A DNA stretch of 64,000 nucleotides from JAWKNZ01 sp041391425 (GCA_041391425.1 JAWKNZ010000003.1:372001-436000), one strand, 5' to 3'. Counted from the stretch's first letter, positions 52,963 through 63,725 are shown. Translations and numbers: made by a program. The notes: generated from the sequence alone by a model not told the origin.

Positions 52963-55001
52963 TTATTCTTGATTAATTTTTTTACTTGATGATTGCTCTT
53001 TTGTATGGCCGCTTTCAGCTATGGGGTCTGTTTGGTTTTGATTATGTGTGTGCAAAATTTCAAATAACTTTCCGTAATTTATAGTGCTTTCTTGATTTTG
53101 AATGCTGATATACGGATGTTTGATCGAAACATCTGTATAGGTTTTTGTTATGGCTTCAATTTTTTCTGTTTTAATATTTTCTTTTACATCTGTATCAAAA
53201 TTATTTATTTCAGATTGCTTATTTTGGCTAAAATGTGCCTGGATATCTGAAGCTGACGATAAAATTTTCTTTGATCCTGCAAATATATAGTATACATGTG
53301 ATGGAGAATGATAAGGAAGTTCTCTTAAGAGAGTGTTTAAGTTTGATATGTTTGAGAAAATGACTCTTGGAAAATTTTGATGTAATTTATCATATTGCTG
53401 CCAATGCATTTGTTGGCTTTCTTTAGACTTTAAACTTCGAATATTATTAAATTTTTTGCCTAAGCCATCTTTATTATGATAGAATTCATTTTCGATGGTC
53501 TTGATGTATTTTTCGTGATTACTGTCTTGTAAAAATTTAACTACTTCTTCTGAGCTTTCGGTGTTTTTTCTTTCCATAATTGTTTTAATTATGGCCTGGG
53601 CGTCATTCTCGTGAGAAATTAATTCATTGAGTTTTGTCGCATTGATTCTGTCATTTTTTTGAGAAAGATAAAACAAGACAATATTGGGAATTGTTCCAGA
53701 AAAATTTGTACTTTGGCTCTCTGCGTACTTGTAGTTAATATTGTCTTGAGTTCTCTTTGCTAAATGATATATTTTCGAAAATGATACTTTGTCAAGATTG
53801 TTGATAATTTCTTGAATATTGGTCGCTGATGAAGATACTGTTCTTAATATGTCTTTGTGGTTTTCGTCAAAAGTGTGCCAATAGATTTGAATCGTATTTT
53901 CCATGTTATCGATTTTTTCACTACGAGAATGAATTTGTTTTTTATCTGATGCAATGCTTTCGTGCCTTTGGCTGTTGATCAATTGTAGATGTTCTATATG
54001 ATGAGATTCTTCTGAAATTTTTTTCATTTTTATTCTTTGATCTATAGTAGACGCGTTTCTATATATCCAACTGGATTCATTTGGAGTGACGTGATCATTA
54101 AGTTGATCTGCACTGGCTTTTTCACTGTTTTTGTTGATTAAATAAGCTGTCCGCAATACTTTACTGGATGGTTCTCTGTTTAGAGCACGTATTGCGCCTT
54201 GTTCTAAAATATCTGTTGCTATTAAAGAGTTAGGAATTTTAACTGAGATAGAATAGAGAATAATATTGGGGAGGTTTGATGTGAAATGATCGTTAAGTTG
54301 ATCTGCATATCTAGCGAGAATATTTTCTTCTACTTTTTGTAAGCTCTGGAAATATCTGCGCCGTTGGAGTTTGCCAATTCATTTAGCACTGTTTGTAAGC
54401 TATTGCCAGTTAAGACTATTTCTTTTGGAATTTTTTCGAGGCTTTTTAAAACTGCTTCATCAAATTTTGTTCTATTAAATTTTTTAATATTTTCACAAAA
54501 TCTATTTCTCTCACTTAAAAATATTTGATGATCATAGTATGCCTCTTCTTGTTCGATATTGAACTGATTTCTACGTTCTGCTGCTTTTCTTGCTCTTTCC
54601 TTGAATAATATGTAATTCTTATCTAACTCCTTTAATTTTTCTTTCTGCCAATAATTTTCGTAGTCTAATCTAATAAGATTTTTTCTATTGTTGATTCTTC
54701 TTGCTATTTCTGCTTCGAGAGAAGTGCTTTTTAGCTGTGAGTAATATTTTTCATTGAAATTATGAATAATTTTTTTGAGATTACTATCGACGGCTGATGT
54801 TTCTAATAGATAGTTCACATTCAGTAATTTTGTATGGGGTGGTATTTCACCTATGTGTATTTTGGCTTCTGGCTTTTGTTCGAGCCTTCCTAGATTTTTT
54901 TCGTTCTTAAATGCAGCATAGTAGTCACGTTGTGGGTTAAAAGGTTCGTCTAAAATTCCGAGCTCAAGTCTTACTAGCATTGGTAAAAGTCGTTTTGTCA
55001 T
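52963..55001 (-). CDS. Hypothetical ~679-residue protein joined across a -1 frameshift
   Basis: Two frames form one gene. The first (55001-54330) gives 223 residues, helix-rich and charged, ending ...RAYKK then TAG. The -1 frame is open from there to 52963 with no start codon until a TTG at 54156, and continues VEENILARYADQLNDH... for 456 residues. The junction is C AAA AAG (54339-54333) immediately before TAG. The ADQLNDHxTxN motif occurs twice (either side of ~54150), showing an internal duplication of about 190 bases. No signal peptide, no known domain; coiled-coil-rich. It could be programmed frameshifting, a mutation or a sequencing error at an A5 run. Confidence 0.6.
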
Positions 55002-55167
55002 TTCTTATCCATTGGCAAAAGATAACTGGCGGATAATCGAAGATCAAAATCGGTTAATCATTTAAAAATATTGAATTTAATTGTTTAACTTGCTGATTTT
55101 ATAAAATATTTATGGGGCTAGCTCCATTACTTTTGAGTGGGGCTAAGGCGCTCTACAGCAATGTTAG

Positions 55168-56325
55168 TTAGCGACAAGTTCTTTGGTCATTGGAGCTTGA
55201 ATGTAGGCTATAATTTTCTTCAATATAACCATGTCCAAAGTTGTGGGTTGTTTGTTGTGATTGCTCCATGAGCCTTGGCTGTAATGAAAATAACGAGAGT
55301 AAGTCTGTAGGCTTGCTTGGAAGGTCTTGCCATGAGGGATATACCTCTTCTCTCTCCGAGCGTCGGTCTGGATCTAAGTCTACATGAAAATGGTTTTGAT
55401 GATCTTGGTTGTAGTCAGGGCTAAGCACAACATCAAAAAAACGACAGAATTCATCTCTAATATTGTGTAAAAGATTGCTATACGGCCCTGACTGCCAGTC
55501 ATCCTCGATAGTAATTTTTTTACCATTGCTTAGAGTGAAGCTTGAAATATCGATAGCTGTAGCGAATGAATGGCGGGATAACTGGCTTGAACCATTTATT
55601 TTTCGATAATTGTATATACCTAGGTGTGTTATCTGTCTGATATTAAATGGGGCTTTGTATAGAATATAGAATATCTTATTTAATTCTTTTGCAAGCCATA
55701 TATCTGTATAGTCATACTCATTTTCCTCAATGTTGTTGCTTTTTTTCACTTTAAGTGGATGTGAGTTATGCATCCAGTAGGTTGGAAATTCAACGCCACG
55801 TTTTCTTTCAGCTTTATAAAGCTTTAGAGGATAGTGGCTCTCAGGGTTGGGGATGGTCGGTGTGCTGGGTTGAACATCTACATCGATATTAATCCAATCA
55901 TCGTTGCCAGGATTTGTTCCGTCTTCAGATTTTGGCCAGACAGATCCAGCACCGCCTGATAATGCTTGGCCGTAGCCAAACTTCCAGCCATCTTGTGTTA
56001 GTCTTAGGCGTAGGTTAATTTTTAATGATTTTTTTCCAAGAAGTTCTTTTAAGACTGAAATGTCGTCTGATTGGTTTGAAGCTGTTACTTTACTATCAAA
56101 ATATATATGTCTTAATGTCTGAGAAGATGTGGTGATGGTACCAAGTTGTAATCTAATGATCCAATCACAATTTGAATTAATAACGCGGACTATTTTGCCA
56201 CGAAACCATCCGTTTGTCTCGTCGACATTAGATTTGGGAGAGCAGCTTTCATTGTCGGTAAGATTTTCTAGTGATAAATGATATCCATTTAATGGATATC
56301 CTTGAATTAAATTTAATGTTTGCAA
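55168..56325 (-). CDS. Extensin-like family protein (DD-carboxypeptidase-like fold), N-terminus probably frameshifted
   Basis: 385 residues from TTG 56325. The C-terminal third matches the extensin-like family (PF06904): THLGIYNYRKI, LSRHSFATAIDISSF, FCRFFDVVLSPDY and HQNHFHVDL, with His/Asp residues placed as in zinc D-Ala-D-Ala/L,D-peptidase-like folds. The N-terminal part is beta-rich and unrecognised. The protein lacks a signal peptide, but an overlapping frame just upstream (56483-56313) has one, so the original gene probably began at 56483. Confidence 0.75.
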   Translation of the reverse strand: MQTLNLIQGYPLNGYHLSLENLTDNESCSPKSNVDETNGWFRGKIVRVINSNCDWIIRLQLGTITTSSQTLRHIYFDSKVTASNQSDDISVLKELLGKKSLKINLRLRLTQDGWKFGYGQALSGGAGSVWPKSEDGTNPGNDDWINIDVDVQPSTPTIPNPESHYPLKLYKAERKRGVEFPTYWMHNSHPLKVKKSNNIEENEYDYTDIWLAKELNKIFYILYKAPFNIRQITHLGIYNYRKINGSSQLSRHSFATAIDISSFTLSNGKKITIEDDWQSGPYSNLLHNIRDEFCRFFDVVLSPDYNQDHQNHFHVDLDPDRRSEREEVYPSWQDLPSKPTDLLSLFSLQPRLMEQSQQTTHNFGHGYIEENYSLHSSSNDQRTCR

Positions 56326-56483
56326 TTGATTGCAGGCCCATCATTATTGCGGGCGAATATTTGGTTGCAGGAAAGTTTCTTTCCAACGTATTCGGGTTTG
56401 TTTTGCGCTCCACACGGCCAGCAGAGCAGCGCTAAAACTAAGAGGAGTTTAGTATAAGCTTTTAGAAAAATTGGAGAGAACAT
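56313..56483 (-). pseudogene. Signal-peptide frame displaced from the extensin-like gene
   Basis: 56 codons from ATG 56483 with AAGGAA ribosome site: hydrophobic LLLVLALLCWPCGA signal, then CNQIFARNNDGPAINCKH and stop. The -1 frame opens at TGG just before and reads ACNQLQTLNLIQGY into the extensin-like protein. A one-base change within about 18 bases around 56325-56345 would join both. Could alternatively be a tiny secreted peptide translationally coupled to the next gene. Confidence 0.6.
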
Positions 56484-56674
56484 TTAAATTCCTTTAAAGC
56501 AATGAGCTCCGAGGGTATTGAAGCAATGACAATGCCAATTTTACTTTTGAATAACGGCTTAAAATTATTTAAAAAATGAGAAAAATGCAAGGATTTAAAT
56601 GTGTATAGTAGTAAATTTGTCTAATGACTGTACAGTTTTTTGTGGATAGATTTTATGCGAGGATAAAAATTGCT

Positions 56675-56929
56675 TTAGGTATCGACGTTCTGTAAGTTTA
56701 GATGATCAAATTGAACTCCAATTCCATCTGGGTATCGGCCGTTTTTTGAGCTAATTCTTCTGATTTTACCTAAGCAGTGTAACTTTTTTTTATGAGGAAG
56801 TTGCATTGAGAGCCTTACTTTTTGTGATACCGAAAATTTTCTAAAAGGGTTTACATTGCGTGTGCCTTTTAATGAAACAAAGTCGGTAGAGGAAAGCTCC
56901 TGTTTTAGAAATGTCAAATGTTTTTCCAA
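56675..56929 (-). CDS. PilZ-like domain fragment or small protein
   Basis: 84 residues: FRKFSVSQKVRLSM, KKLHCLGKIRRISSKNGRYPDGIGVQFDHLN, with the final strands and GIGVQF typical of PilZ-type barrels; the N-terminal RxxxR/DxSxxG motifs are not visible. Possibly a c-di-GMP-independent PilZ or a remnant. It follows the decayed genes on the same strand. Confidence 0.55.
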   Translation of the reverse strand: MEKHLTFLKQELSSTDFVSLKGTRNVNPFRKFSVSQKVRLSMQLPHKKKLHCLGKIRRISSKNGRYPDGIGVQFDHLNLQNVDT

Positions 56930-56956
56930 TAAATTCTTGTTCTAAAAAGCTAATGC

Positions 56957-57365
56957 TTATTGGCAATGAGATAGCTTTTCTTTTGGGAACTTTCCACCAA
57001 TGTAATCGAGGATCAGATAGAACGCGATGAACTTGAACATCGAGTAAAATATCGATGCACTAAGACAAATGCCAAGCTTGCTATTAGTGTCGTTGCTGTA
57101 GTCTGAACTATAATAACCCACATTGAAATTCAGCACGATGACTGCCATATAATACCCGGTACCATCCAAAGGGTGTGTTTAGATAAAATAGTAGAGTTGC
57201 ATGACATAATAAGAAAAATAACCAACCAATTCATATAGCGTAAGTTTTTTAAGGACAGGTCAAATTGAAGATGCTCATACAAGAACATAATTTGTATAAA
57301 AAAAGACCCACAACAAGTACCATTAACATAGATAATGCAATTGTAGTTCTGGCCTTTTTTATCAT
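56957..57365 (-). pseudogene. Small multi-pass membrane protein broken by two frameshifts
   Basis: Start ATG 57365 (MIKKARTTIALSMLMVLVVG, one hydrophobic helix), then LKNLRYMNWLVIFLIMSC in a second frame, then DGTGYYMAVIVLNFNVGYYS and ASIFYSMFKFIAFYLILDY in a third to 56957. Read together this is a ~130-residue protein with about four membrane helices. Its ATG overlaps the stop of the transglycosylase pseudogene (ATGA), so they were one operon. Confidence 0.6.
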
Positions 57366-58586
57366 AATAAAGTCTTTCTTTGGGAAAAATAGATAACAGT
57401 AGCTATATATTTACTATAGCTTTTTGCTTCTTTCAATTTTTTTGATTTTAGCCAGTTTGAGCCATACTGTTTCATGGCAAATTTAACTCTGGCAGCTCCA
57501 GAATTCATAGCTAGCTAGAATAACTTCCAAAAAAATATTTTCTTTTTAGTTGATATTGATTCTAGTTGCTGTCTGTTATCATCTTCACTCCAATATTCGA
57601 TTATTTTACCCTAAACAGTTATTCCTCCTCTAATTGATAACTCTGGATTTAAACGCCATTCATTCGATCTATTTATGGTCCCAACTGAGACTAGGCTTTG
57701 ACGAATGGTGCTGTTGAAGAAGGGATTGACGGATGTCTTGGCCATTTTGAATATATAGAAGTAACTTCTTTTTCTGCTAGGGTTGTAATTTGAGTTAGCC
57801 CAATGGCTTTGGCCCAGCTAATCGCTTTTGAATTGAAGCCAGATCTTGTGCAATTAACCCGGCAATTAAAGCAGGGAAGCAGATTTGCTTCTTTGGATAA
57901 GTTTGTATTTTTCATTACTCGTTTGATTAACCTCAAAAAAGGTACTAAAACTATTAATGGACTCTTGGTCCCGTAATCTGCATTCAGGTGCTCTTAGTTT
58001 TTTTCCTATATTCTGAGATGTTTTGTTTGCTTGAAAATAAAAATTTAAATGTTGTGTGTGAAATCAGGAGAAAGTTTGAATCTATCCATATGCAAGATGA
58101 CTTTATCCTTCGAGGGAGGATCTCCATTCTGCTATTTGCCAGAATGGTTGATGTCATATCATCCCCATTGTAGAAAATTTTCAAATCCATTTGTCGGTTA
58201 ATTTTGACATCCGTATTTATGATTACTTTGAGCTTGGACGGTGCATGAAGAATTTGCCTATCTGGATAAAAAGATATATTCGCCTCTTCTAGGATATCAG
58301 GAATAGAGCTGGTGTTTTTTTCTTCGGTGGTTGCGGGATCAAATTCGTTATCTGACAGAAAAGTAATCTTTTTATTTTCCTGCAGATATTCTGCTTCTTG
58401 CTGTGGTTTTTTGAATCTATTGATAGCTCCAAATGGCGAGCTTGGCCCTGCACAGTTTACAATTAATGTATGTAAATATAGGCTACAAAAGTATAGAAAA
58501 ATTTTTTGATTTTTGAATAGGGAATTAAATGATGATAGGATAGATCTTTCTAGTGAAATCAAATTTTTAATTTTATGGTTTAGCAA
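57362..58586 (-). pseudogene. Lytic transglycosylase (SLT) lipoprotein gene, multiply frameshifted
   Basis: Begins at 58586 with signal and lipobox LIVNCAG, followed by a beta-rich region (APSKLKVIINTDVKINRQM, then KDKVILHMDRFKLSPDF in another frame). Near 57830 comes FNSKAISWAKAIGLTQITTLA, an SLT catalytic-domain motif; the next frame has NPELSIRGGITV, a TAG where Trp is likely, and GKIIEYW; the last has LAMNSGAARVKFAMKQYG and SYSKYIATVIYF, the C-terminal SLT motif, ending at TGA 57362. At least four frame changes plus one stop, so the gene is dead unless the sequence is very error-prone here. It would have cut murein glycan strands. Confidence 0.75.
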
Positions 58587-58672
58587 TTGTTTGTTTGTCC
58601 ACTATGCATGATCATCTTGATATTTTAAAGTGCATCAACATAAATTTATAAGAAGAAAGATTTTTGACAAAA

Positions 58673-58855
58673 TCAGCTGTGAATTTTTTCTAGCGCATCT
58701 TCATACTCTTCATCGTCGACCATAAGTTGGATTTCATTACTCATGCTTTTTTCATTTTCGTTAGATCTAATTAGAGCAACTATACCTATTTTTTTCAAGT
58801 TGTGAATAATAGATTCAGCTTCTACTCGGTCTACGCAGATTTTCAAGCATTTCAT
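58673..58855 (-). CDS. DUF2007-like small signal-transducing protein
   Basis: 60 residues: CVDRVEAESIIHNLKKIGIVALI and LMVDDEEYEDALEKI match the ferredoxin-like DUF2007 pattern (beta-alpha-beta-beta-alpha-beta). Function unknown; members bind or regulate partners. ATG 58855 has an AAGGA site upstream. Confidence 0.7.
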   Translation of the reverse strand: MKCLKICVDRVEAESIIHNLKKIGIVALIRSNENEKSMSNEIQLMVDDEEYEDALEKIHS

Positions 58856-59173
58856 CGCAAAGGTCCTTTATTCAGTTCAGAGGTATTAGCAATTAAATAG
58901 CTATTGAGCTCCTGGTAGATATTTATAGTAATTATCTGGTAATACATATTGTAAATTTAATATGCTATAAATGCAATTTCACTCATCTATTCTATTGAAA
59001 CATATTTGCCTATCTAAGTAGAAGAAATATTTTGTGAATAAATTACTATTGTTTGAGTAAAAATATCCAGATAAGTTTATGTAGATGATCTCGAAATAAA
59101 ATTGACTTTAGTATCAGTATGGATACAGTAGCGGAAGCGATGGAGTAATTGTGAGTTTTTTTTGTGTAAATAT
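58856..59173. other. Intergenic, no gene seen
   Basis: About 320 AT-rich bases upstream of the DUF2007-like gene, running up to the terminator at 59174; nothing recognised. Confidence 0.4.
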
Positions 59174-59207
59174 AAAAGGCTTTCTATACAAGGATAGAAA
59201 GCCTTTT
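59174..59207. terminator. Bidirectional intrinsic terminator
   Basis: Perfect 14-base arms AAAAGGCTTTCTAT / ATAGAAAGCCTTTT with a 6-base loop, 21 bases beyond the DUF4360 gene's stop on the minus strand. Confidence 0.92.
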
Positions 59208-59227
59208 AGTTATTCTAAAACTTGAAT

Positions 59228-59869
59228 TTAGCGGCAACGTTTCCACTTGATGCCATATCTATGAATTAATTCACCATCAATTGAATCAATGGTCATCAAT
59301 GCTGATTGATTGCGGCTTGCTTGTGTCATTACGGAAGTTTTAATATTCAATGCTCGATTAACTCCACAAGGAGACCAAATTAATGCATCTAATCCTAAAC
59401 TATCACGAATTTCATAGTCATCACTATATGGACCTCTAAGACGTGTTGACAGGGTAACACCATTGCTTGCTCTATTTCCCTGGAAGTAGTAGGTAGACTT
59501 TTGTATACCATACGTGCCTCGATCGAGATCTGCGAAGCCTGCATAGTTTACGTCAAAAATTGTATAACTCCAGCCTTGTGGAACATGCAGATTTACTGTT
59601 AATTGACAGAATTTTCTCCCAGCGCTTCGTTCTATACCGGGCCCAGCTTCCGCTACATATTCATCGAACAAGATTGTAAAAGCTTTTGCATCCTCAGATA
59701 TGTCTGTTGCAACTGATCCTATCGGGCATCCAGTACCAGCGTGAACGATATTATTAACATAAACTTCATTAGGATTTGGGCCATCTACAAAGGCATAAGC
59801 AGAAGCAGATAATGCACCTGCAAGAACTGAAGTAGCGACTGCACTTATTAAATTCTTTCCCTTAACCAT
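59228..59869 (-). CDS. Secreted DUF4360-family protein
   Basis: 213 residues with a cleavable signal peptide (cut after SASAYA, ~27). Family pattern: GTGCPIGSV, ...ILFDEYVAEAGPG, RKFCQLTVNLHVPQGWSYTI, YFQGN, and WSPCGVNRALNIKT, with four conserved cysteines that would form two disulphides. DUF4360 proteins are secreted, beta-rich and of unknown role. Good GGAG ribosome site; own terminator, so monocistronic. The gene looks well kept in a region of decayed genes. Confidence 0.92.
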   Translation of the reverse strand: MVKGKNLISAVATSVLAGALSASAYAFVDGPNPNEVYVNNIVHAGTGCPIGSVATDISEDAKAFTILFDEYVAEAGPGIERSAGRKFCQLTVNLHVPQGWSYTIFDVNYAGFADLDRGTYGIQKSTYYFQGNRASNGVTLSTRLRGPYSDDYEIRDSLGLDALIWSPCGVNRALNIKTSVMTQASRNQSALMTIDSIDGELIHRYGIKWKRCR

Positions 59870-60276
59870 GTCTAATTCTCCCTATAGATTGACGTTTCAT
59901 CTTTCGAATGGATTACTCCCCCGAATGGAAGCTTGTTTAGCAATAGGTGTTCCATGAGTCACAGAATACTTTAAATGATTGTAATATCTTGATTTGATTA
60001 TTAAATAATCAGATGAAATAGCGCTTTTGCCAGTTATATCAGTAATAAGTCTATAGAAGTTGATGAAAGATAGGAAAAGCCATTCTAAGTTTCTCTAAGA
60101 TAGGAGAATTTATAAAATCACTTAGCTAGTTTGTATACTTTTTTTCTTACGTTTTTGTTGGAATATTTGGCTTAATTCACCAGATAGTTTAGTTAAAATC
60201 AAATGGTTAAATTTTAAGAATTAAAGAAAAGAAATGGAAAAACCGATGTGATCTTGCTTGATTAACTGATAAGTCA
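59870..60276. other. Intergenic, no gene seen
   Basis: 407 bases between divergent genes; promoter elements expected but not placed. Confidence 0.4.
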
Positions 60277-60663
60277 TTGCAAGATGAAACGGTAGTTTTC
60301 ATGAGTAAGTTGATAGCAGAAAATCCGGATTATATAAAGATGCTGCGTATGCATCCGGGAGTTACTATCTATCAAACTATTGCATCTTCCCAAAAATATG
60401 AATCTGTGACAGGTTTAAAAATTAAGAGACAGCAGTTTATAGCATCACAACCTGCATATATAACTTCAATATTGAATCGTGTAACTGTAGAATATGCTCG
60501 CTATCAAAAGTATGAGCGCCCTGAAATTATCGATATTTCAAATAGCAGCAGTCCATTTGTACATTCAGCTGCCGGTCCGTACGAAATTCAGCTACTAAAT
60601 CTGTATCATTTAGTACAGAAATCATTAGAGAAATATTCTAACAGAATTAATACTAAAGTATGA
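60277..60663 (+). CDS. Hypothetical protein
   Basis: Up to 128 residues; TTG 60277 opens the frame but ATG 60301 (120 residues) may be the start; neither has a strong ribosome site. Helical, soluble, no cysteine motif (ENPDYIKMLRMHPGVTIYQT; NLYHLVQKSLEKYSN). No family recognised. Confidence 0.5.
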   Translation: MQDETVVFMSKLIAENPDYIKMLRMHPGVTIYQTIASSQKYESVTGLKIKRQQFIASQPAYITSILNRVTVEYARYQKYERPEIIDISNSSSPFVHSAAGPYEIQLLNLYHLVQKSLEKYSNRINTKV

Positions 60664-60856
60664 AAAATATTTTTTATGATTAGCTACTCTAATTATATGT
60701 CAATTTAATATGTTTTATTGATTTTAAAAATTTAGTGTTGTGCGAAGTCTTATTTTCTGATGCTGCAAGAATTAATTTCTTACATGATTTTCACCGATAG
60801 AAATCTTAAATATCGATCGTATAATTATTGATAGTGTACTGCTTTGAGGGAAGCCT

Positions 60857-62898
60857 ATGTTTTACCGCATGATAGGATCAAGAATGTATTTACATAATAA
60901 TCTTCTTTACTCATTGTTTATAATCCTAACTTTTATTTCCTGTAAATTTAATAATAAATCAGAAAATGAGGATAATACGTCTCAAGTAGAAACATTGGAT
61001 AATTTTGCTATATCGCAGAGTAAAGGGCAAACATTTAGGCTCAATCAATGTGGCTTTTCTTCCTCAAAGGATTCAAATGACACTTTTCATGCATCTATTG
61101 TGAAGGAAGAAAATATAATTCCTCCAGAAAGTTATACTGATGAACAGAGAGAGCAATTGAAAGGTGAAGTTTATTCTGTCTTATCTAAAATCCCCCCGAG
61201 CATTGTCTATCAATTTTTTAATAGAGACGGAAAAATAGATTTGAGCTTAAATCCTGAAAATAATGAACTATGGAATACTTGTAAGGGAAGTATAGATGAA
61301 GAACAGTTTCATGAGGGGAATTTGTTATTGAGTTGTTGGAATATGCAAGGTGGTAAACCAACTATTTATATCAATCCTTTTCCAAATGGAACTTCGTATC
61401 AAGGTGTGCAACATGCACTTATTAGATCTTTTGGTTATCTGCTTGTAGATGTGTTCTTGCGTTATGAAATTAGTCCAGAGGCAGCTCAAGATCAAGAAGG
61501 AGAAAAATCACATAATTATACAATTACAGAGCAACCTAATATATCAGAAAATGCAGCTATATTTCTAGAAAATATTGGTGATGCTTTGTGGATAGATGTT
61601 TATGGAAGCAAGGACCCGAACCCTAAAGATGATCCAGATAGAAAGTATGACCTTTCTCAGTATCAAAGCTTATATAATAGCTCTAAAAAAGAAGAAAAGA
61701 CGAAATATCAAAGGTATGTTCTTGCTGAAGCATTTGATTCGTATTTTTGTAATGATGATACTAAAAAACAGATGAGAGAAGATTTCGGGCAAACTTATTG
61801 CCAAATGAAAGGGATGTATAATAGCATTAAAAATTCCGTTTTATCTTCGCTAGAAGCAGTTGAACAAAATGAGGAAGGTAAAAGTAATGCATTAGCAGAG
61901 TTGGTTAAAAAATATTATGAGAATATTGCTAAGGATGAAAAGGGCATGACCAATGCGAAGGAGAAGAAAGCGTTGACAATGAAAAAGCTAAAAGTAGTAG
62001 TGAGGGTGAAGTCATTTCTTTTAATCTAGGGAAAGCTTCAGAGCCAATACCTTCTCCAGTGACGCAACAGCAATATTACAAAGGTTATACACAAGGAGGA
62101 TATTATGGCAAAGGTTTTATTGGCGGCGGAGTGAATGTTAATGGTGGAATCACAACTTCTGGTTATGGCTGTCATATAGGTTGTGCTATTGGGGGCTTGT
62201 TTGGATCTATTATTAATGGGGTTGGTCAATTAGCTACTAATATTGTAAAAGGAGCAGTTTATACTGTGCAGAGTGCTGTTAATGTAGCAACTTATCCATT
62301 TAAGCAGGTGTTTGCGGGTGTCAATTGCGGATACCGTCCATATCAAGGAGTATATCCCGTTCCAGTGATTGGCGGCCCTATCTATGGTCGGCCGACTCCA
62401 TATCGTCCGGGTAAGCCTAATTTATATCCACAGCCATGTTATCCTTATCAAAATTATACTAAAGGTGGTGTTGGGCAGAATGTTGTTCAGCAAAAATATT
62501 TTAATAACTACCAATCGCCTGTTGTCATCGATCAGAAAGGTGGTTCGGTCAATTGTGCTCCTCCAGAGCGGTATGTGCAAAATGTCACAGTTGCAAGTCC
62601 TTATAGTCGAGAAATTGAGTACCAAAAGATGTTGGATCAAGAGCGCGAAGACAGAAGATTAGAGCAGGAGAGGATGCAAAGAGAACGAGATGAGTGGGAA
62701 AGAGAGAGAAATCGTGATGCTGCGCTTTCTTCGGATACTCCTGTAACTAATAAAAAAGTAAAAAAGAACAAATTTGGATCATGTGGTGCTATTGGAGATG
62801 ATCGTGAAAGTGTTTGGAGTTTCTTAATATTTTTTATCCTTTTATTGTTACCGATTATTTTTATAATTTTTAATTCAAAAATTAAATTACAAGTGTAG
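60857..62898 (+). CDS. Lipoprotein of ~680 residues joined across a -1 frameshift
   Basis: First frame (60857-62029): signal with lipobox FISC, then an alpha-helical domain (YRQ..KGEVYSVLSKIPPSIVYQF, QHALIRSFGYLLVDVF; DSYFCNDD with several Cys). At A AAG GGC (61939-61945) a -1 slip would enter the frame reading HDQCEGEESVDNEKAKSSSE, then a Gly/Tyr/Pro-rich segment (GGYYGKGFIGGGVNVNGG), a Glu/Arg-rich coiled coil (DQEREDRRLEQERMQRERDE) and a C-terminal membrane helix (VWSFLIFFILLLLPIIF) to 62898. Without the shift both parts are odd: the first ends in 29 non-native residues and the second starts only at a GTG with no ribosome site. GAGGGA lies before ATG 60857. Function unknown. Confidence 0.65.
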
Positions 62899-63029
62899 AT
62901 GAAATAAAAGTTTGATTGAACGTGTGTATTAAGGATAGGATTGTGAATAACTTTGTTACTCAAAGTAGTAGCAAAGTCAGTTCGCCCTAGTATATTGAAG
63001 AAAACTGGCATGCTGAAAATGGAGAATTT

Positions 63030-63506
63030 ATGCTTTTACTGATTAGTCGAATAAATTTTGCTTTAACTCTATCGGTATTATTATTTTCTCTGTCCAGTCG
63101 TGCAGTCATAGCTAAGCCAATGAATGGTGGAACTTTTGGCTTAGGATTAATCGTGGGGACGCCCCATGCTGGTATTAGCATGAAAAATTGGATAGGACCT
63201 ACGACTGCGATTGATGCGGCTTTATCTTGGAGTCATGATTGGGTGCATATTCATGGTGATTATCTTATTCACGATCCAAGTTTGATTCAGGTTAGTAAGG
63301 GAAAAATGCCGGTTTATTATGGTGTAGGAGCTGAACTTGAAAATTTTCACAGGGAAATGATTAGTGTGAGGGTTCCAGTAGGGATTGCTTATGAAGTAGC
63401 AAACCATCCCATCGAAGTATTTGTGGAAGTAGTGCCTAAAGTAGTCCTGGTGCCTGCGAGCTCGTTTGATATTGATTTAGGCATAGGCGGGCGTTTTTAT
63501 TTTTAA
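63030..63506 (+). CDS. Outer-membrane beta-barrel protein (BAPKO_0422-like)
   Basis: 158 residues with signal peptide (cut near AIAKP). Short barrel: GTFGLGLIVGTPHAGIS, WIGPTTAIDAALSWSHDW, HGDYLIHD, VYYGVGAELE, RVPVGIAYEVANHPIEVFVEVVP and C-terminal GIGGRFYF ending in aromatic Phe, the outer-membrane sorting signal. Small eight-strand-type barrel of unknown function. GGAGA ribosome site at 63020-63024. Confidence 0.88.
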   Translation: MLLLISRINFALTLSVLLFSLSSRAVIAKPMNGGTFGLGLIVGTPHAGISMKNWIGPTTAIDAALSWSHDWVHIHGDYLIHDPSLIQVSKGKMPVYYGVGAELENFHREMISVRVPVGIAYEVANHPIEVFVEVVPKVVLVPASSFDIDLGIGGRFYF

Positions 63507-63725
63507 TCTTTTGAGAGCTGAGTGTCATATAGTACACACAGTTGGACGATAGGTAACTTGTTTTCCAACAATTCATAATCAAGATAGTGCGTTTATCTTT
63601 CAATATTAACTAGTTAGTCTGTGGCTTGATATTTGCTTCTGTCGACAAAAGGCTTTGGAAGCGTGGTGGGAATTGTCGATGCTAAAATTTGACATTAGCA
63701 GATTTAGAATTATTTAGGAGATGTG

